A DNA stretch of 64,000 nucleotides from Pectobacterium peruviense (GTDB lineage Bacteria > Pseudomonadota > Gammaproteobacteria > Enterobacterales > Enterobacteriaceae). The position numbers were made by a program, and so were the translations under genes. A model generated the notes under the pieces. That model made no database searches, had not been told where the DNA came from, and worked only from the letters and a program-made list of their open reading frames with translations. The number at the start of each line of letters is the position of its first letter. The first letter of the stretch is position 1. Shown piece after piece: positions 1 to 9,119 of the stretch. The stretch lies in NCBI RefSeq assembly GCF_002847345.1, contig NZ_LXFV01000020.1:1-64000 (forward strand), in the 5' to 3' direction.

Positions 1-65
1 ATCCGTCTGGCGGGTGGTGTTTTCAAAACGATCGTGTTATCAAAACGCTCGAATAACTAAAACGA

Positions 66-425
66 TCAATGCAGGATGAACTCGCGATACTTTTCCACCA
101 GCGTCAGAAAATCATCCAGACCGCATAGAGACAGGCTCTCTTCGTCGTAATAACTCATGCCCTCCTCCAGCTCATCCGTGGTGAAAGAGAGCTGATTCGC
201 TTGCACCATCACTTCTTCTTCATCCAGCAGCAACGTATATTCGTGGCCCACTCGTCGCCACTGCCGCTCGCTGCCTGCGACGGAACGCGCCGCATCCTCA
301 ACGTCAGTCAATATCGTTAGCTGGCCTTTCACTTCTTCATTGAACCAGTGCCCAATCGCTTCATGTCCCATCGACATACGAACGATGACCTGACCCGTCA
401 CATCCCGCAAAAATTCATAGTCCAT
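66..425 (-). CDS. yacL: YacL family protein (UPF0231)
   Basis: Small soluble protein of 119 residues, the usual length of the YacL/UPF0231 family, whose molecular role is not established. The start (ATG at 425) has GAGG about 8 bases upstream on the minus strand. The protein is acidic, with many Glu/Asp residues and no signal peptide or membrane segment. It lies directly downstream of acnB in the same direction, as in E. coli, but a strong terminator separates the two, so it probably has its own promoter. Recognition rests on the sequence and on synteny; no function is claimed. Confidence 0.9.
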   Translation of the reverse strand: MDYEFLRDVTGQVIVRMSMGHEAIGHWFNEEVKGQLTILTDVEDAARSVAGSERQWRRVGHEYTLLLDEEEVMVQANQLSFTTDELEEGMSYYDEESLSLCGLDDFLTLVEKYREFILH

Positions 426-542
426 GATGCCATCCTCACTGTGATGTTTCTTTTGTTCAGTTTAGTCGCCTCTACACCCTATCGTCGTGATGCACCTTCA
501 CCTTTGATGTTGCAGATGCACAAGGTGGAATGGAGCAGGCAG

Positions 543-568
543 AAAAAAAGGAGGCACAAGGCCTCCTT
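543..568 (-). terminator. Rho-independent terminator of acnB
   Basis: On the minus strand, an 8-bp stem (AAGGAGGC pairing with GCCTCCTT, loop of 5) is followed by seven T residues. It begins 28 bases after the acnB stop, so it should end the acnB transcript before yacL. Confidence 0.85.
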
Positions 569-595
569 CGGTGTAGGGATGCGAACTATAGCGAG

Positions 596-3193
596 TTAGA
601 CAGTCGTCTGGAAGATCACACCATCGGCTTTCTCGGTATATTGACCTAACTGGTCAAAATTCAGATAGCGATAGGTGTCCTGCGCGGTTTTATCCACTTG
701 CGACATGTAGGTCTGGTACTCTTCCGACGTCGGCAAACGGCCCAGCAGCGAGGCAACCGCAGCCAGTTCCGCAGATGCCAGATAGACGTTGGCACCGGTT
801 CCCAAACGGTTCGGGAAGTTACGGGTCGACGTAGAAACGACGGTCGCACCATCAGCCACACGCGCCTGGTTACCCATGCACAGCGAGCAGCCTGGGATCT
901 CGATACGCGCACCGCTCTTGCCAAACACGCTGTAGTAGCCTTCTTCCGTCAGCTGTGCAGCGTCCATTTTGGTCGGTGGCGCAACCCAGAGGCGAGTCGG
1001 CAGCTGGCCTTTGTGGCTATCCAGCAGTTTACCCGCCGCACGGAAGTGTCCGATGTTGGTCATACAGGAACCGATGAAGACTTCATCAATCTTCTCGCCC
1101 TGCACGTCAGACAGCCAACGCGCATCGTCTGGATCGTTCGGCGCACACAGGATCGGCTCTTTGATGTCGGCCAGATCGATGTCGATCACCGCCGCATACT
1201 CAGCATCGGCATCCGCTTCCAGCAGTTGCGGATCCGCCAGCCATTTTTCCATACCCTGAACACGACGTTCCAGCGTACGACGATCGCCGTAACCTTCGGA
1301 GATCATCCACTTCAGCAGCACGATGTTGGAGTTCAGATACTCGATGATCGGCGCTTTATCCAGCTTGATGGTACAACCAGCCGCAGAACGTTCCGCCGAG
1401 GCGTCGGTCAGTTCAAACGCCTGCTCGACTTTCAGATCCGGCAGACCTTCGATCTCCAGAATACGACCAGAGAAGATGTTCTTCTTACCTTTCTTCTCAA
1501 CGGTCAGCAAACCTTGCTTGATGGCATACAGCGGAATGGCGTGAACCAGATCGCGCAGAGTAATACCCGGCTGCATTTTGCCTTTGAAGCGCACCAGAAC
1601 GGATTCCGGCATGTCCAGCGGCATCACGCCCGTAGCCGCAGCGAACGCCACCAGCCCAGAACCCGCAGGGAAAGAGATGCCGATTGGGAAACGGGTGTGG
1701 GAGTCACCGCCCGTACCAACGGTATCCGGCAGCAGCATACGGTTCAGCCAGGAGTGGATAACACCATCGCCCGGACGCAGCGATACACCGCCACGGTTCA
1801 TGATGAAATCAGGCAGCGTGTGGTGCGTGGTCACATCAACTGGCTTCGGATAGGCCGCAGTGTGACAGAACGACTGCATCACCAAGTCAGCGGAGAAGCC
1901 GAGACAAGCCAGATCTTTCAGCTCATCACGAGTCATCGGCCCGGTGGTATCCTGTGAACCCACGGATGTCATCTTAGGTTCGCAGTATTCATCAGGGCGA
2001 ATACCCGCGACGCCACAAGCGCGGCCGACCATTTTCTGCGCCAGTGAGAAGCCTTTTTTGCTGGCTTCAACCGCTTTGGAAATACGGAAGACATCGCTGT
2101 GCGGCAAGCCCAGTGACTCACGCGCTTTAGACGTCAGCCCGCGTCCGATGATCAGTGGAATACGGCCACCGGAGCGCACTTCATCCAGCAATACGTCGGT
2201 CTTCAGGGCAAATGTCGCCAGCACTTCATTCGTATCATGACGGCGTACTTCACCTTCATACGGATAGATGTCGATCACATCACCCATATTCAGATCGTTA
2301 ACATCAACTTCGATCGGCAGCGCACCGGCATCTTCCATAGTGTTGAAGAAGATCGGGGCGATCTTTCCGCCCAGCACCACACCACCGCCGCGTTTGTTCG
2401 GAACATGAGGAATGTCTTCACCCATGAACCACAGCACGGAGTTGGTGGCAGATTTACGCGATGATCCCGTACCGACGACGTCACCGACGTAAGCCAGAGG
2501 GAAGCCTTTCTTGTTCAGTTCTTCGATCTGTTTGATCGGGCCCACGTTGCCAGGCTGATCGGGATCAATGCCTTCACGGGCGTTCTTCAGCATCGCCAAC
2601 GCATGCAGCGGGATATCAGGGCGTGACCAGGCATCAGGTGCCGGAGACAGGTCATCCGTGTTAGTTTCACCGGTGACTTTAAAGACGGTAACGGTAATTT
2701 TTTCCGCCAGTTTCGGGCGGGACAGGAACCACTCGGCATCAGCCCAGGATTGAATCACTTTCTTGGCGTGCGCATTGCCTGCTTTCGCCTTTTCTTCCAC
2801 ATCATAGAAGTTATCAAACATCAGCAGCGTCTGGGACAACGCTTTCGCGGCAATCGGTGCCAGCGTGTCGCTGTCTAACGCATCAATTAGCGGATGAATG
2901 TTATAACCACCTTGCATGGTGCCCAGCAGCTCAATCGCTTTTTCCTGGCTAACCAAGGGGGAAGTGGCTTCGCCTTTAGCGACGGCAGCCAAAAAGCCAG
3001 CCTTCACGTAGGCGGCTTCATCAACACCGGGCGGAACACGGTTAATCAACAGATCAAGCAACGCGTCTTCTTCGCCTGCTTGGGGATTCTTGAGTGACTC
3101 AACCAGCGCGGCCATCTGCGTGGCATCTAACGGTTTAGGAACAATTCCCTGCGCAGCCCGCTCAGCTACGTGCTTACGGTATTCTTCTAGCAC
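596..3193 (-). CDS. acnB: Bifunctional aconitate hydratase 2 / 2-methylisocitrate dehydratase
   Basis: AcnB interconverts citrate and isocitrate in the TCA cycle through a [4Fe-4S] cluster and also acts on 2-methylisocitrate; the apo form of the family can bind mRNA. The open frame extends to 3259, but I place the start at the GTG at 3193. It has GAGGAG six bases upstream and gives 865 residues beginning [13 protein letters not shown], the same length and start as E. coli AcnB. The N-terminal HEAT-like domain is followed by the swivel domain and the catalytic domains. Cluster-ligand cysteines are visible in GSCMTN and in CSLCMGNQ near the C terminus. It is monocistronic: a terminator follows, and a CRP-like site lies about 190 bases upstream. 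Confidence 0.97.
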   Translation of the reverse strand: MLEEYRKHVAERAAQGIVPKPLDATQMAALVESLKNPQAGEEDALLDLLINRVPPGVDEAAYVKAGFLAAVAKGEATSPLVSQEKAIELLGTMQGGYNIHPLIDALDSDTLAPIAAKALSQTLLMFDNFYDVEEKAKAGNAHAKKVIQSWADAEWFLSRPKLAEKITVTVFKVTGETNTDDLSPAPDAWSRPDIPLHALAMLKNAREGIDPDQPGNVGPIKQIEELNKKGFPLAYVGDVVGTGSSRKSATNSVLWFMGEDIPHVPNKRGGGVVLGGKIAPIFFNTMEDAGALPIEVDVNDLNMGDVIDIYPYEGEVRRHDTNEVLATFALKTDVLLDEVRSGGRIPLIIGRGLTSKARESLGLPHSDVFRISKAVEASKKGFSLAQKMVGRACGVAGIRPDEYCEPKMTSVGSQDTTGPMTRDELKDLACLGFSADLVMQSFCHTAAYPKPVDVTTHHTLPDFIMNRGGVSLRPGDGVIHSWLNRMLLPDTVGTGGDSHTRFPIGISFPAGSGLVAFAAATGVMPLDMPESVLVRFKGKMQPGITLRDLVHAIPLYAIKQGLLTVEKKGKKNIFSGRILEIEGLPDLKVEQAFELTDASAERSAAGCTIKLDKAPIIEYLNSNIVLLKWMISEGYGDRRTLERRVQGMEKWLADPQLLEADADAEYAAVIDIDLADIKEPILCAPNDPDDARWLSDVQGEKIDEVFIGSCMTNIGHFRAAGKLLDSHKGQLPTRLWVAPPTKMDAAQLTEEGYYSVFGKSGARIEIPGCSLCMGNQARVADGATVVSTSTRNFPNRLGTGANVYLASAELAAVASLLGRLPTSEEYQTYMSQVDKTAQDTYRYLNFDQLGQYTEKADGVIFQTTV

Positions 3194-3636
3194 GACGTTC
3201 TCCTCGCTCTCATTGTCTTCATTATGCCCGGCGCTCTTGTTCCCACTTGTGGTGTCCATGCCTGGGTGTCAGCGTGTGGATGTAAGGTAGCAGAGTGTCC
3301 GGTCCAGCCTCGTCAGCATATCAGGATTTGAATTGATTGTTAATTCGTTCACATAATAGCAACATTAATTTTTATTCAACTGTGCTATGTGACCAATGTC
3401 ACTATCACTGAAAAATACCGACATCAGCAGAATAGCATGTCCCTGACAGCGCACACTAACTATGCTGATTTAACCACGTAATATGTGGGTTTTTAACAAC
3501 ATAACGTGATTAAGCATCGTCTAAGGACGCAGAGATAATCAGAATGTTCGCAATAGAGTCTGGATAAGTGTTAACAGATGATAGGGCCCCCACGGCAACA
3601 ATGCCGGATGGCTTCATTGATAACAGGAAAGACTCC
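3194..3636. other. Divergent intergenic region acnB / DUF3060 gene
   Basis: 443 bases without a supported gene. It is AT-rich near 3330-3420, where the acnB promoter probably lies, and contains the CRP-like site. A short CGGCA/TGCCG hairpin lies just upstream of the DUF3060 start. I see no small ORF with a convincing ribosome binding site. Confidence 0.6.
3385..3406. promoter_or_regulatory. Candidate CRP-cAMP site upstream of acnB
   Basis: TGTGA-N6-TCACT (3388-3403) matches the CRP core TGTGA-N6-TCACA at 9 of 10 positions. E. coli acnB is activated by CRP, so control of acnB is the most likely role. The site lies about 190 bases from the acnB start and 230 from the gene at 3637, so it could serve either. 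Confidence 0.55.
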
Positions 3637-4143
3637 ATGAAGATGAAACGGTATCTGCACGTGGTTTCTGCCACACTTCTGGCGTTCACCGCATCTGTCT
3701 ATGCCGCACCTATCGAACTGGAGGGTATCGGCTTAACACGCGATATTCCTTGTAATGGTAATGATGTCAGTATTTCAGGCAACGGCAATAACATCGCCCT
3801 CACAGGCAAATGTGCCGCGATTTCCGTCACGGGTTCCGAGCACAACGTCACATTCGATACCGCCACATCGCTTACCGTGACCGGTTCCGAGATTGCCGTT
3901 ACAGGTCAATCAACCGGAGACCTGACCGTCGCCGCCTATAAAAACACGATCCGCACTCACATTGTTGCCGATGATAAGCCAGTAAAGGTGAACGTAACCG
4001 GCACGGAGCATCATCTCGATTTTGATTTTAACGGGCCTGCTCTGGTCTCTTTCAATGGCATAAGTAACCGCCTCTCATGGGGCGGAACAGAGCCGAAATT
4101 CTCGTCTAGCGGCGCCAATAACGTCATCAAACAAAAACCCTAG
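3637..4143 (+). CDS. Exported DUF3060-domain protein
   Basis: 168 residues from the ATG at 3637, which has AGGA about 8 bases upstream; an in-frame ATG at 3568 lacks a good site and would place a non-signal sequence before the signal peptide. A signal peptide (basic MKMKR, hydrophobic core, cleavage expected after VYA near residue 24) is followed by repeated motifs of the type ISGNGNNI, VTGSEHNV, VTGTEHHL and FNGISNRL at roughly 20-residue spacing. This is the pattern of the DUF3060 family, which is predicted to fold into stacked beta strands. Two Cys (in PCNGN and GKCAA) could form a disulfide in the periplasm. Function is unknown. The gene stands alone between acnB and the rtcB-like gene. 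Confidence 0.8.
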   Translation: MKMKRYLHVVSATLLAFTASVYAAPIELEGIGLTRDIPCNGNDVSISGNGNNIALTGKCAAISVTGSEHNVTFDTATSLTVTGSEIAVTGQSTGDLTVAAYKNTIRTHIVADDKPVKVNVTGTEHHLDFDFNGPALVSFNGISNRLSWGGTEPKFSSSGANNVIKQKP

Positions 4144-4197
4144 TCTGGACAGATAACCACAAATGCCCAACAACGGGCGCTGGCGATGAAGAACATA

Positions 4198-4228
4198 CGC
4201 CCCAATCAACCACTCGCCGATTGGGGCG
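4198..4228. terminator. Hairpin between convergent genes
   Basis: A perfect 10-bp stem (CGCCCCAATC pairing with GATTGGGGCG) with an 11-base loop lies between the convergent DUF3060 gene and rtcB-like gene. No clear T-run follows on either strand, so its termination activity is uncertain. Confidence 0.45.
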
Positions 4229-4278
4229 CAATGCTCAGTACAAAAGTATTGAATCTATTCCTTCAGGGGCGGGTCACA

Positions 4279-5679
4279 TCAGGCCTTAAACGTCAGCCAC
4301 GGGCGTAACCGTGCAACAGGTTGAATCAGCCCTGACTGTTCCTGAATATCAATCACGGGCGTCACCGGTTTATAGGCCGCGGGGGCTTCTTCCCGCAGGC
4401 GCTCGTCCTTCAGCGTAATACATTGCCAGGGCAGCGCATCGACTTGATTCGCCGTATCGATCTTGTTACGCATACTCTGCCGACGCTCGGCACGCCCTGC
4501 ACCGTGTGAACACGACCACAGCCAATCGGGGTTCCCTTTCCCAGTAACGAGATAGGAGTAATCCCCCATTGAACCGGGAATCAGCGCAAACTCCCCAGCT
4601 TTTGCGGGTGTCGCCCCTTTGCGATGCAGGTTCATTCCATGTTCCGGCAGAATGATGTTATGTGATAGATCAACAACCAGCTTGCTGGTATCTCGCGTGA
4701 ATACCTGCTTCCAAGAAGAACGGATCAGTTCCGTCAGTACAATCCGATTGATCCACGCATAGCGGGCAGCGACGCCCATGGCCTCCATATAATCCGCCGC
4801 GTGTTCATCAACCAGACCAAACAGGCCGGAGGCCGGATATTTCTCCCCAGTTGGCCAGCAGGTGCGCGCTTTATCAATCCCGCGGTGGCCGACATAAAAG
4901 CCAACGTCTCGTGAACCGGTGTGAATCATAACGACGACCTCTCCTTCCTTCACACCAGCCTGATACGCCGCATGTCGGTCCAAAACGGCATCGACAATTT
5001 GCAGCTCAACGAAGTGGTTACCCGACCCGACCGTGCCCAGACTGGAAGGACGAATAATCGCACGAGGCGCAAAAAACGGCTCGGGCGCATGTCGACTATG
5101 GGCGTGAATCGCCTCGGTTCCGGCGATGGAGGCAAGCTCAGCCGACAGTCGTTGGAAGTCCACGTCCTGCCAAAGCCCCTGCATAGGCAGTGCCGCCAGC
5201 CACGCCGACAGCCCCTCATCAAAGAGCGCAGAAAACGAATCCGGCGTGACGGGAACATCGCGCTGATCCAGAAGTAACGTATTTTTGAGCGCCTGAATCA
5301 GCGCGGGTTTGTGCTCATTGGCATCCGCATGATGCACGCCCGTGGTCAGCAAGCGCATGCCGCAATTGATATCCGTCCCAATCGCCGCAGGGATAACGAA
5401 GTTCTCCGTTGTGGCAACAATACTGCCGACGGGCGCAAGCGTACCGGGGTGGAAATCCGGCGTCGCGCGAGCGGCACAGACGTGCGCATCACTGCCCGGC
5501 ATATGAACAGAGGCAAAATCCAGCAGTTGTTGAACCGCCTTCTCTTCCAGCGGCAACGCTTCCGGCAACAGAATTTGCGCTTCTGCGCGCTGCCTGCGGA
5601 GATGATAAATAGAATGTTGGTAATCGGTGTCTATCCCCAAACGGGATAAACGTTTTTGTAAGCGAGTGAATGTAGACAT
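4279..5679 (-). CDS. RtcB-family RNA ligase
   Basis: RtcB proteins are GTP- and Mn-dependent ligases joining 2',3'-cyclic phosphate (or 3'-phosphate) RNA ends to 5'-OH ends in RNA repair or tRNA splicing. The metal and guanylylation residues of the family are all in place: Cys106 in DINCGMR, His in GSGNHFVE, His in HTGSRD, His in LSHN, and the presumed guanylylated His in SHGAGR. At 466 residues it is longer than E. coli RtcB (408), and the segment after SHGAGR (AERRQSMRNK) departs from the usual pattern, so it is a separate subfamily and not the rtcBA operon gene. I chose the ATG at 5679 (AGGT about 10 bases upstream); an in-frame ATG at 5715 lacks a ribosome binding site. No rtcA or rtcR is nearby. 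Its divergent neighbour is an ArsR repressor. Confidence 0.88.
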   Translation of the reverse strand: MSTFTRLQKRLSRLGIDTDYQHSIYHLRRQRAEAQILLPEALPLEEKAVQQLLDFASVHMPGSDAHVCAARATPDFHPGTLAPVGSIVATTENFVIPAAIGTDINCGMRLLTTGVHHADANEHKPALIQALKNTLLLDQRDVPVTPDSFSALFDEGLSAWLAALPMQGLWQDVDFQRLSAELASIAGTEAIHAHSRHAPEPFFAPRAIIRPSSLGTVGSGNHFVELQIVDAVLDRHAAYQAGVKEGEVVVMIHTGSRDVGFYVGHRGIDKARTCWPTGEKYPASGLFGLVDEHAADYMEAMGVAARYAWINRIVLTELIRSSWKQVFTRDTSKLVVDLSHNIILPEHGMNLHRKGATPAKAGEFALIPGSMGDYSYLVTGKGNPDWLWSCSHGAGRAERRQSMRNKIDTANQVDALPWQCITLKDERLREEAPAAYKPVTPVIDIQEQSGLIQPVARLRPWLTFKA

Positions 5680-5705
5680 GGTGCTACCTAGAAAACAAAA
5701 AATCG

Positions 5706-5724
5706 CTCCTCCCATTTCGAGGAG
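5706..5724 (-). promoter_or_regulatory. Hairpin in the rtcB-like leader
   Basis: CTCCTC pairs with GAGGAG around a 7-base loop holding an in-frame upstream ATG, 27 bases before the chosen start. It could mask a ribosome binding-like GGAGGAG. The role is inferred only. Confidence 0.3.
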
Positions 5725-5769
5725 AAGGTTGTTTTTCCTGCAGCAGCAGATTCATGAAAGGATGTCAGG

Positions 5770-5799
5770 TTATTGTAAGGAGGAACGACCTTATTGTAA
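5770..5799. promoter_or_regulatory. Two 9-bp direct repeats, possible operator
   Basis: TTATTGTAA occurs at 5770-5778 and 5791-5799, exactly 21 bases apart (two helical turns), in the 259-base space between the rtcB-like gene and the arsR-like gene. A CGCGGGT/ACCCGCG hairpin lies next to it at 5816-5835. The spacing suggests a protein-binding site serving the divergent pair; the binding protein is not known. Confidence 0.4.
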
Positions 5800-5938
5800 A
5801 CCGCAGGTAGCATAGCGCGGGTTCCATCACCCGCGGCTTTATCGATGCTAGTCATTCTCCTCACTCAAGGTCGAGGGTATGGTAAGCTCAATACATTAGG
5901 CATCACTAAATTAGTCAGTAACGCACGGCGGAGTGAAT

Positions 5939-6250
5939 ATGGCGTTGAGTAATTCGGATCGGGAATTCATGCAAGACGGCGCGGCAAAAGCAGCGGCATT
6001 GCTGCGCGCGATTGGCAACGAAAACCGGCTACTGGTGCTTTGCTTACTCATTGAGCACAGCGAAATGTCGGTGGGTACGTTACTTGAGCATATCCCGCTG
6101 AGCCAGTCCGCCCTCTCGCAACATCTGGCAAAAATGCGTGAAGAAGGGCTGATTAGCTATCGGCGCGAGTCACAAACACTGTACTACCGCATCGAAAATC
6201 ACGACGTAGAGAAAATCGTCGCCACCTTAAAAGCCCTTTTCTGTCCCTGA
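5939..6250 (+). CDS. ArsR-family repressor, YgaV/BigR-type (two-cysteine)
   Basis: 103 residues from the ATG at 5939 (GGCGGAG five bases upstream; a GTG at 5933 is an alternative). It has the ArsR winged-helix pattern, with recognition helix region LSQSALSQHLAKMREEGLI and wing YRRESQTLYYRI. Cys35 (in LLVLCLL) and Cys102 (in the C-terminal LFCP) sit where the YgaV/BigR/SqrR group carries the cysteine pair that senses persulfide or oxidants by forming a disulfide or tetrasulfide link. The metal-binding ELCVCD motif of true ArsR is absent. It is therefore predicted to be a thiol-switch repressor, possibly acting on itself and the divergent rtcB-like gene. The usual partner genes of bigR and ygaV (sulfur dioxygenase, ygaP) are not adjacent. 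Confidence 0.8.
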   Translation: MALSNSDREFMQDGAAKAAALLRAIGNENRLLVLCLLIEHSEMSVGTLLEHIPLSQSALSQHLAKMREEGLISYRRESQTLYYRIENHDVEKIVATLKALFCP

Positions 6251-6261
6251 TAGCGATAATA

Positions 6262-6284
6262 AAAAATTTCCGGGAGAAATTTTT
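6262..6284 (+). terminator. Candidate terminator after the arsR-like gene
   Basis: A perfect 9-bp, AT-rich stem (AAAAATTTC pairing with GAAATTTTT, loop CGGGA) begins 11 bases after the stop codon. The distal arm itself supplies the T-run. Confidence 0.55.
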
Positions 6285-6335
6285 AACGTTGCGCAGCAAG
6301 GGCCCGCGGGGTGACGGCCAGGGATGGCACGCCAT

Positions 6336-6366
6336 AAAAAACGCCACGGGATTTCCCATGGCGTTT
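6336..6366 (-). terminator. Rho-independent terminator of the fepA-like gene
   Basis: On the minus strand, AAACGCCATGGG pairs with CCCGTGGCGTTT (one wobble, loop of 4) and runs into six T residues, 27 bases after the stop codon. Confidence 0.85.
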
Positions 6367-6392
6367 GCGACTCAGTATGACGGGTATAAGAT

Positions 6393-8693
6393 TTAGAACG
6401 ACGTCTTCACGCTGACAAAGAAGGTGCGCCCCGGTTCGTTATAGGTTGCCGCACCGGCACCCGCAATGGTGACAACGTTATTGTTCACCACATCCTGCGC
6501 ATTACCCGCACGGAACAGGCGTTTATCCAACAGGTTCTCTACACCGCCCGTCACGCTCAGGTTCTTGTTAAATTTATAGGTACTGCTTAACCCGAACAGT
6601 GCATAAGGGCTTAACTCATTGGTGGCGCTACCCGTTACGCGCTCACCTTTGTAGTTATATTTCTTCGGCTTCTGGCGACCATACCAGGTCACATCCGCCA
6701 GGAAGGAAAGGCTCTCCGTCGCCTGCCAGTCCACCGATGAGTTCAGCGTAAATTCAGGCGTAATCGACAGGTAGTCACCCGTGGTTTTATTCTTCGACTC
6801 CAGCATCCAGGTCAGGTTGTTACGCCAGTTGATCGTCTCCGTGACAGGAACGGTCAGGTTACCTTCCAGTCCCTGAATGACGGCTTTCGGTACATTGCCC
6901 CATTGGAAAATATTAGCATTAGCATATTGGGAATTAGTACCGCCCACCGCTTTACCAATGACAGTATTGCCTGCTTCAATTTTGTTACGGTAATCGTTAT
7001 GGAAGTAGGTGACGCCCGCGATCAACCCATCGCGGTGAAACTCCAGACCAATCTCTTTATTCAGGCTGGTTTCCGCTTTCAGATCTTCATTGCCGATCAG
7101 GTAGCAAGATGTGCCGCCAGCACAGCCTTGGCCACGGCTATAGAGAAGGTAATTCTCGTTAGTCTGATACAGGTTCGGTGCTTTATAAGCACGAGCGATA
7201 CCTAACTTCAGCGTGTAGTCGTCACCCAATTCCTGCGACAAATTGAGCGACGGACTCCAGTTGGTACCTGCCGTGCTGTGATGATCGACACGCAGTGCAG
7301 GCGTCAGCATAGTGCTGTCGGTCAATTGGACGTTATCTTCCACAAAGGCAGAAGCCAGACGAGCGACAGATTTCTCACTGCGACCACTGCTGCTAAGCGA
7401 ACCCACACTGCCTGCTTCGGTTGTTGTCTGCGAGTTAGAAACCGGGTCTTTCATCTTCTGCTCGTTCCACTCAACCCCGAACGTTAAGACTTGATCGACC
7501 CAGACATTCAGCGGAAGATTCACTTCGTTATGCGCAGTGAAATTATCCAGCTTTATCGTGCCATATTGGTTTGGATTAGTGGTATCAAAAATCCCTTCTA
7601 AACCGCCAGATAGACCCTCAAGGATACGGGTATTATGCGTACGTTCGTATTGCAGATACGACGTAGAGCTGACGCCGCTGTCCCAGTAACCGCGATGTGT
7701 GACCGCAAAATTCTGCCGGTACATGCGGTTGGTTTCCTTGCCATAATTGCTGACGACAAGCGCGTTTGTGTTGGTATTTTGCGAATCGCCCGCATAGATA
7801 TTACCCTGACGGCTGGAACCTGCTTCAAACTCCAGCGACTGCTGCTTGGTCATATCCCAACGCAGGAGGCCATTGATATCTTTGTTGCGTACCCCTTCAC
7901 GCCCAGAAGGCAGTGAAGCTGACTGATTACCCGCGCGCACGGACTGATGTCCTTCATTAATATCGCGTGCATCGGCCTCAGTTTTATTCAGATTGCCGAA
8001 CAGGCGGAAGCTTAGGCTGTCGGTTAGGCCGCCCATCAGGCTGAAATCGGTACGCTTGGTTGCACCTTCCGAGCTATGTTCCGGCTCGTTCAGGTAAGTA
8101 TTCCAGGTACCGTGCCATTCTTGCGTCGGCTGTTTGGTGATGATGTTGACCACACCGCCCGCGGCACCGTTACCATAGCGCGCTGCCGCTGGGCCGCGCA
8201 GCACTTCAATGCGCTCAACCATGTCCGCAGGCACCCAGTTGGTGTCACCGCGAGTATCACGCTCACCGCGCCAGCCGTAACGTACTGCCGTACGGCTCGA
8301 CACTGGCTTGCCATCCACCAGAATCAGCGTGTTTTCCGGTCCCATACCGCGGATATCGATCTGACGATTGTTGCCACGCTGGCCGCTAGTTGAGTTACCG
8401 GACAGATTGACACCCGGCATCGTGCGAATCAGCTCAGACAGATCGTTAGCAGGTGGACGTTTGCTGATATCCTCAGCCGTAATCACCGACACGCCAGGAG
8501 CCTGGCGAGTTTGCTCCGCAGCCGTCACCACCATCGTGTCTCCCGATAGGCTATTCTCGGTCTGATTCTGCACCTGAGGAGCAGGTTCTGTTGAAGGAAT
8601 GGTCGAGGTCTGCGCCGCACTCAGAAACGAAGTCATCCCGCAGCTAACGCCAATGAGCGTCGCCAAATAACGGCGCGATTGTGGTAGTTTCAT
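6393..8693 (-). CDS. fepA: TonB-dependent catecholate siderophore receptor, FepA/PirA type
   Basis: Outer-membrane receptor predicted to import ferric enterobactin or a related catecholate, powered by TonB. From the ATG at 8693 (CAGGAT upstream) it has 766 residues: signal peptide of about 27, TonB box DTMVVTA at 52-58, plug domain with RQIDIRGMGPENTLILVDGKP and EVLRGPAAARYGNGAAGGVVNIITK, then a 22-strand barrel ending in the terminal Phe (VKTSF). Stretches such as GNEDLKAET and NKEIGLEFHRDG follow E. coli FepA closely, including the loop with the disulfide-forming QGC...SCYL. No esterase, ABC transporter or biosynthesis genes adjoin it, so the siderophore may be made elsewhere or taken from other organisms. 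A Fur-like box and a divergent AraC regulator suggest control by iron and siderophore. Confidence 0.9.
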   Translation of the reverse strand: MKLPQSRRYLATLIGVSCGMTSFLSAAQTSTIPSTEPAPQVQNQTENSLSGDTMVVTAAEQTRQAPGVSVITAEDISKRPPANDLSELIRTMPGVNLSGNSTSGQRGNNRQIDIRGMGPENTLILVDGKPVSSRTAVRYGWRGERDTRGDTNWVPADMVERIEVLRGPAAARYGNGAAGGVVNIITKQPTQEWHGTWNTYLNEPEHSSEGATKRTDFSLMGGLTDSLSFRLFGNLNKTEADARDINEGHQSVRAGNQSASLPSGREGVRNKDINGLLRWDMTKQQSLEFEAGSSRQGNIYAGDSQNTNTNALVVSNYGKETNRMYRQNFAVTHRGYWDSGVSSTSYLQYERTHNTRILEGLSGGLEGIFDTTNPNQYGTIKLDNFTAHNEVNLPLNVWVDQVLTFGVEWNEQKMKDPVSNSQTTTEAGSVGSLSSSGRSEKSVARLASAFVEDNVQLTDSTMLTPALRVDHHSTAGTNWSPSLNLSQELGDDYTLKLGIARAYKAPNLYQTNENYLLYSRGQGCAGGTSCYLIGNEDLKAETSLNKEIGLEFHRDGLIAGVTYFHNDYRNKIEAGNTVIGKAVGGTNSQYANANIFQWGNVPKAVIQGLEGNLTVPVTETINWRNNLTWMLESKNKTTGDYLSITPEFTLNSSVDWQATESLSFLADVTWYGRQKPKKYNYKGERVTGSATNELSPYALFGLSSTYKFNKNLSVTGGVENLLDKRLFRAGNAQDVVNNNVVTIAGAGAATYNEPGRTFFVSVKTSF

Positions 8694-9119
8694 CAAAATT
8701 ATCCTGCCCTGTAAGAAATGAATAAGTAGCCTGAAAAAGGTTCAACATCGCAGCCGGTACAGCGACACCTAACGACAATCAGCAAAAGTGCTGAATAACG
8801 GCGGAGATAAAACGCGCAGACGTAGCGGTTATCGGGAGAGAAGCGTCATGCAAACGGAGCATCACGTATCGTTGTTATGAAATACTGTCTGTAATCAATC
8901 AGCCCTTTTCTCCGCATTGCCAGAAATGGAAGATGCATTTATCGTGCAATGTGACCTCCCCAACGAAAAATGCTATTGAGAAGTATTTGCATTACCATTT
9001 TGGCGCGGTCATTGTTACATTTGTCATTCAGGACGGGGTTTGCTCTAGCAGCAAAATGTTTTGCCAAAGCATCAAAATGGAAGGCGCAGGTCGAAGGGTT
9101 TAATCAGGTAGGTAATCAC
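8694..9119. other. Divergent promoter region fepA-like / araC-like
   Basis: 426 bases without a supported gene. The plus-strand frame that begins at 8970 runs through the Fur-like box and has no ribosome binding site at its first ATG, so I treat 8970-9119 as non-coding upstream DNA. Confidence 0.55.
8978..8996. promoter_or_regulatory. Candidate Fur box
   Basis: GAGAAGTATTTGCATTACC matches the 19-bp Fur consensus at about 12 positions, and its ATTTGCATT half is common in Fur sites. It lies between a siderophore receptor and its likely regulator. It is about 285 bases from the fepA-like start, so it may act mainly on the AraC-type gene. Confidence 0.45.

Noticed and set aside
698-1957. A 419-residue open frame on the plus strand opposite acnB
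   Set aside because: It mirrors the codon pattern of the conserved acnB gene, shows no domain, and has no ribosome binding site.
3194-3259. A longer AcnB with 22 extra N-terminal residues
   Set aside because: The GTG at 3193 has GAGGAG six bases upstream and gives exactly the E. coli length; the extension is acidic low-complexity sequence.
8970-9119. A 50-residue N-terminal extension of the AraC-type protein
   Set aside because: There is no ribosome binding site at the first ATG, it overlaps the Fur-like box, and the GTG at 9120 has AGGTAGGT and gives the usual length of the family.
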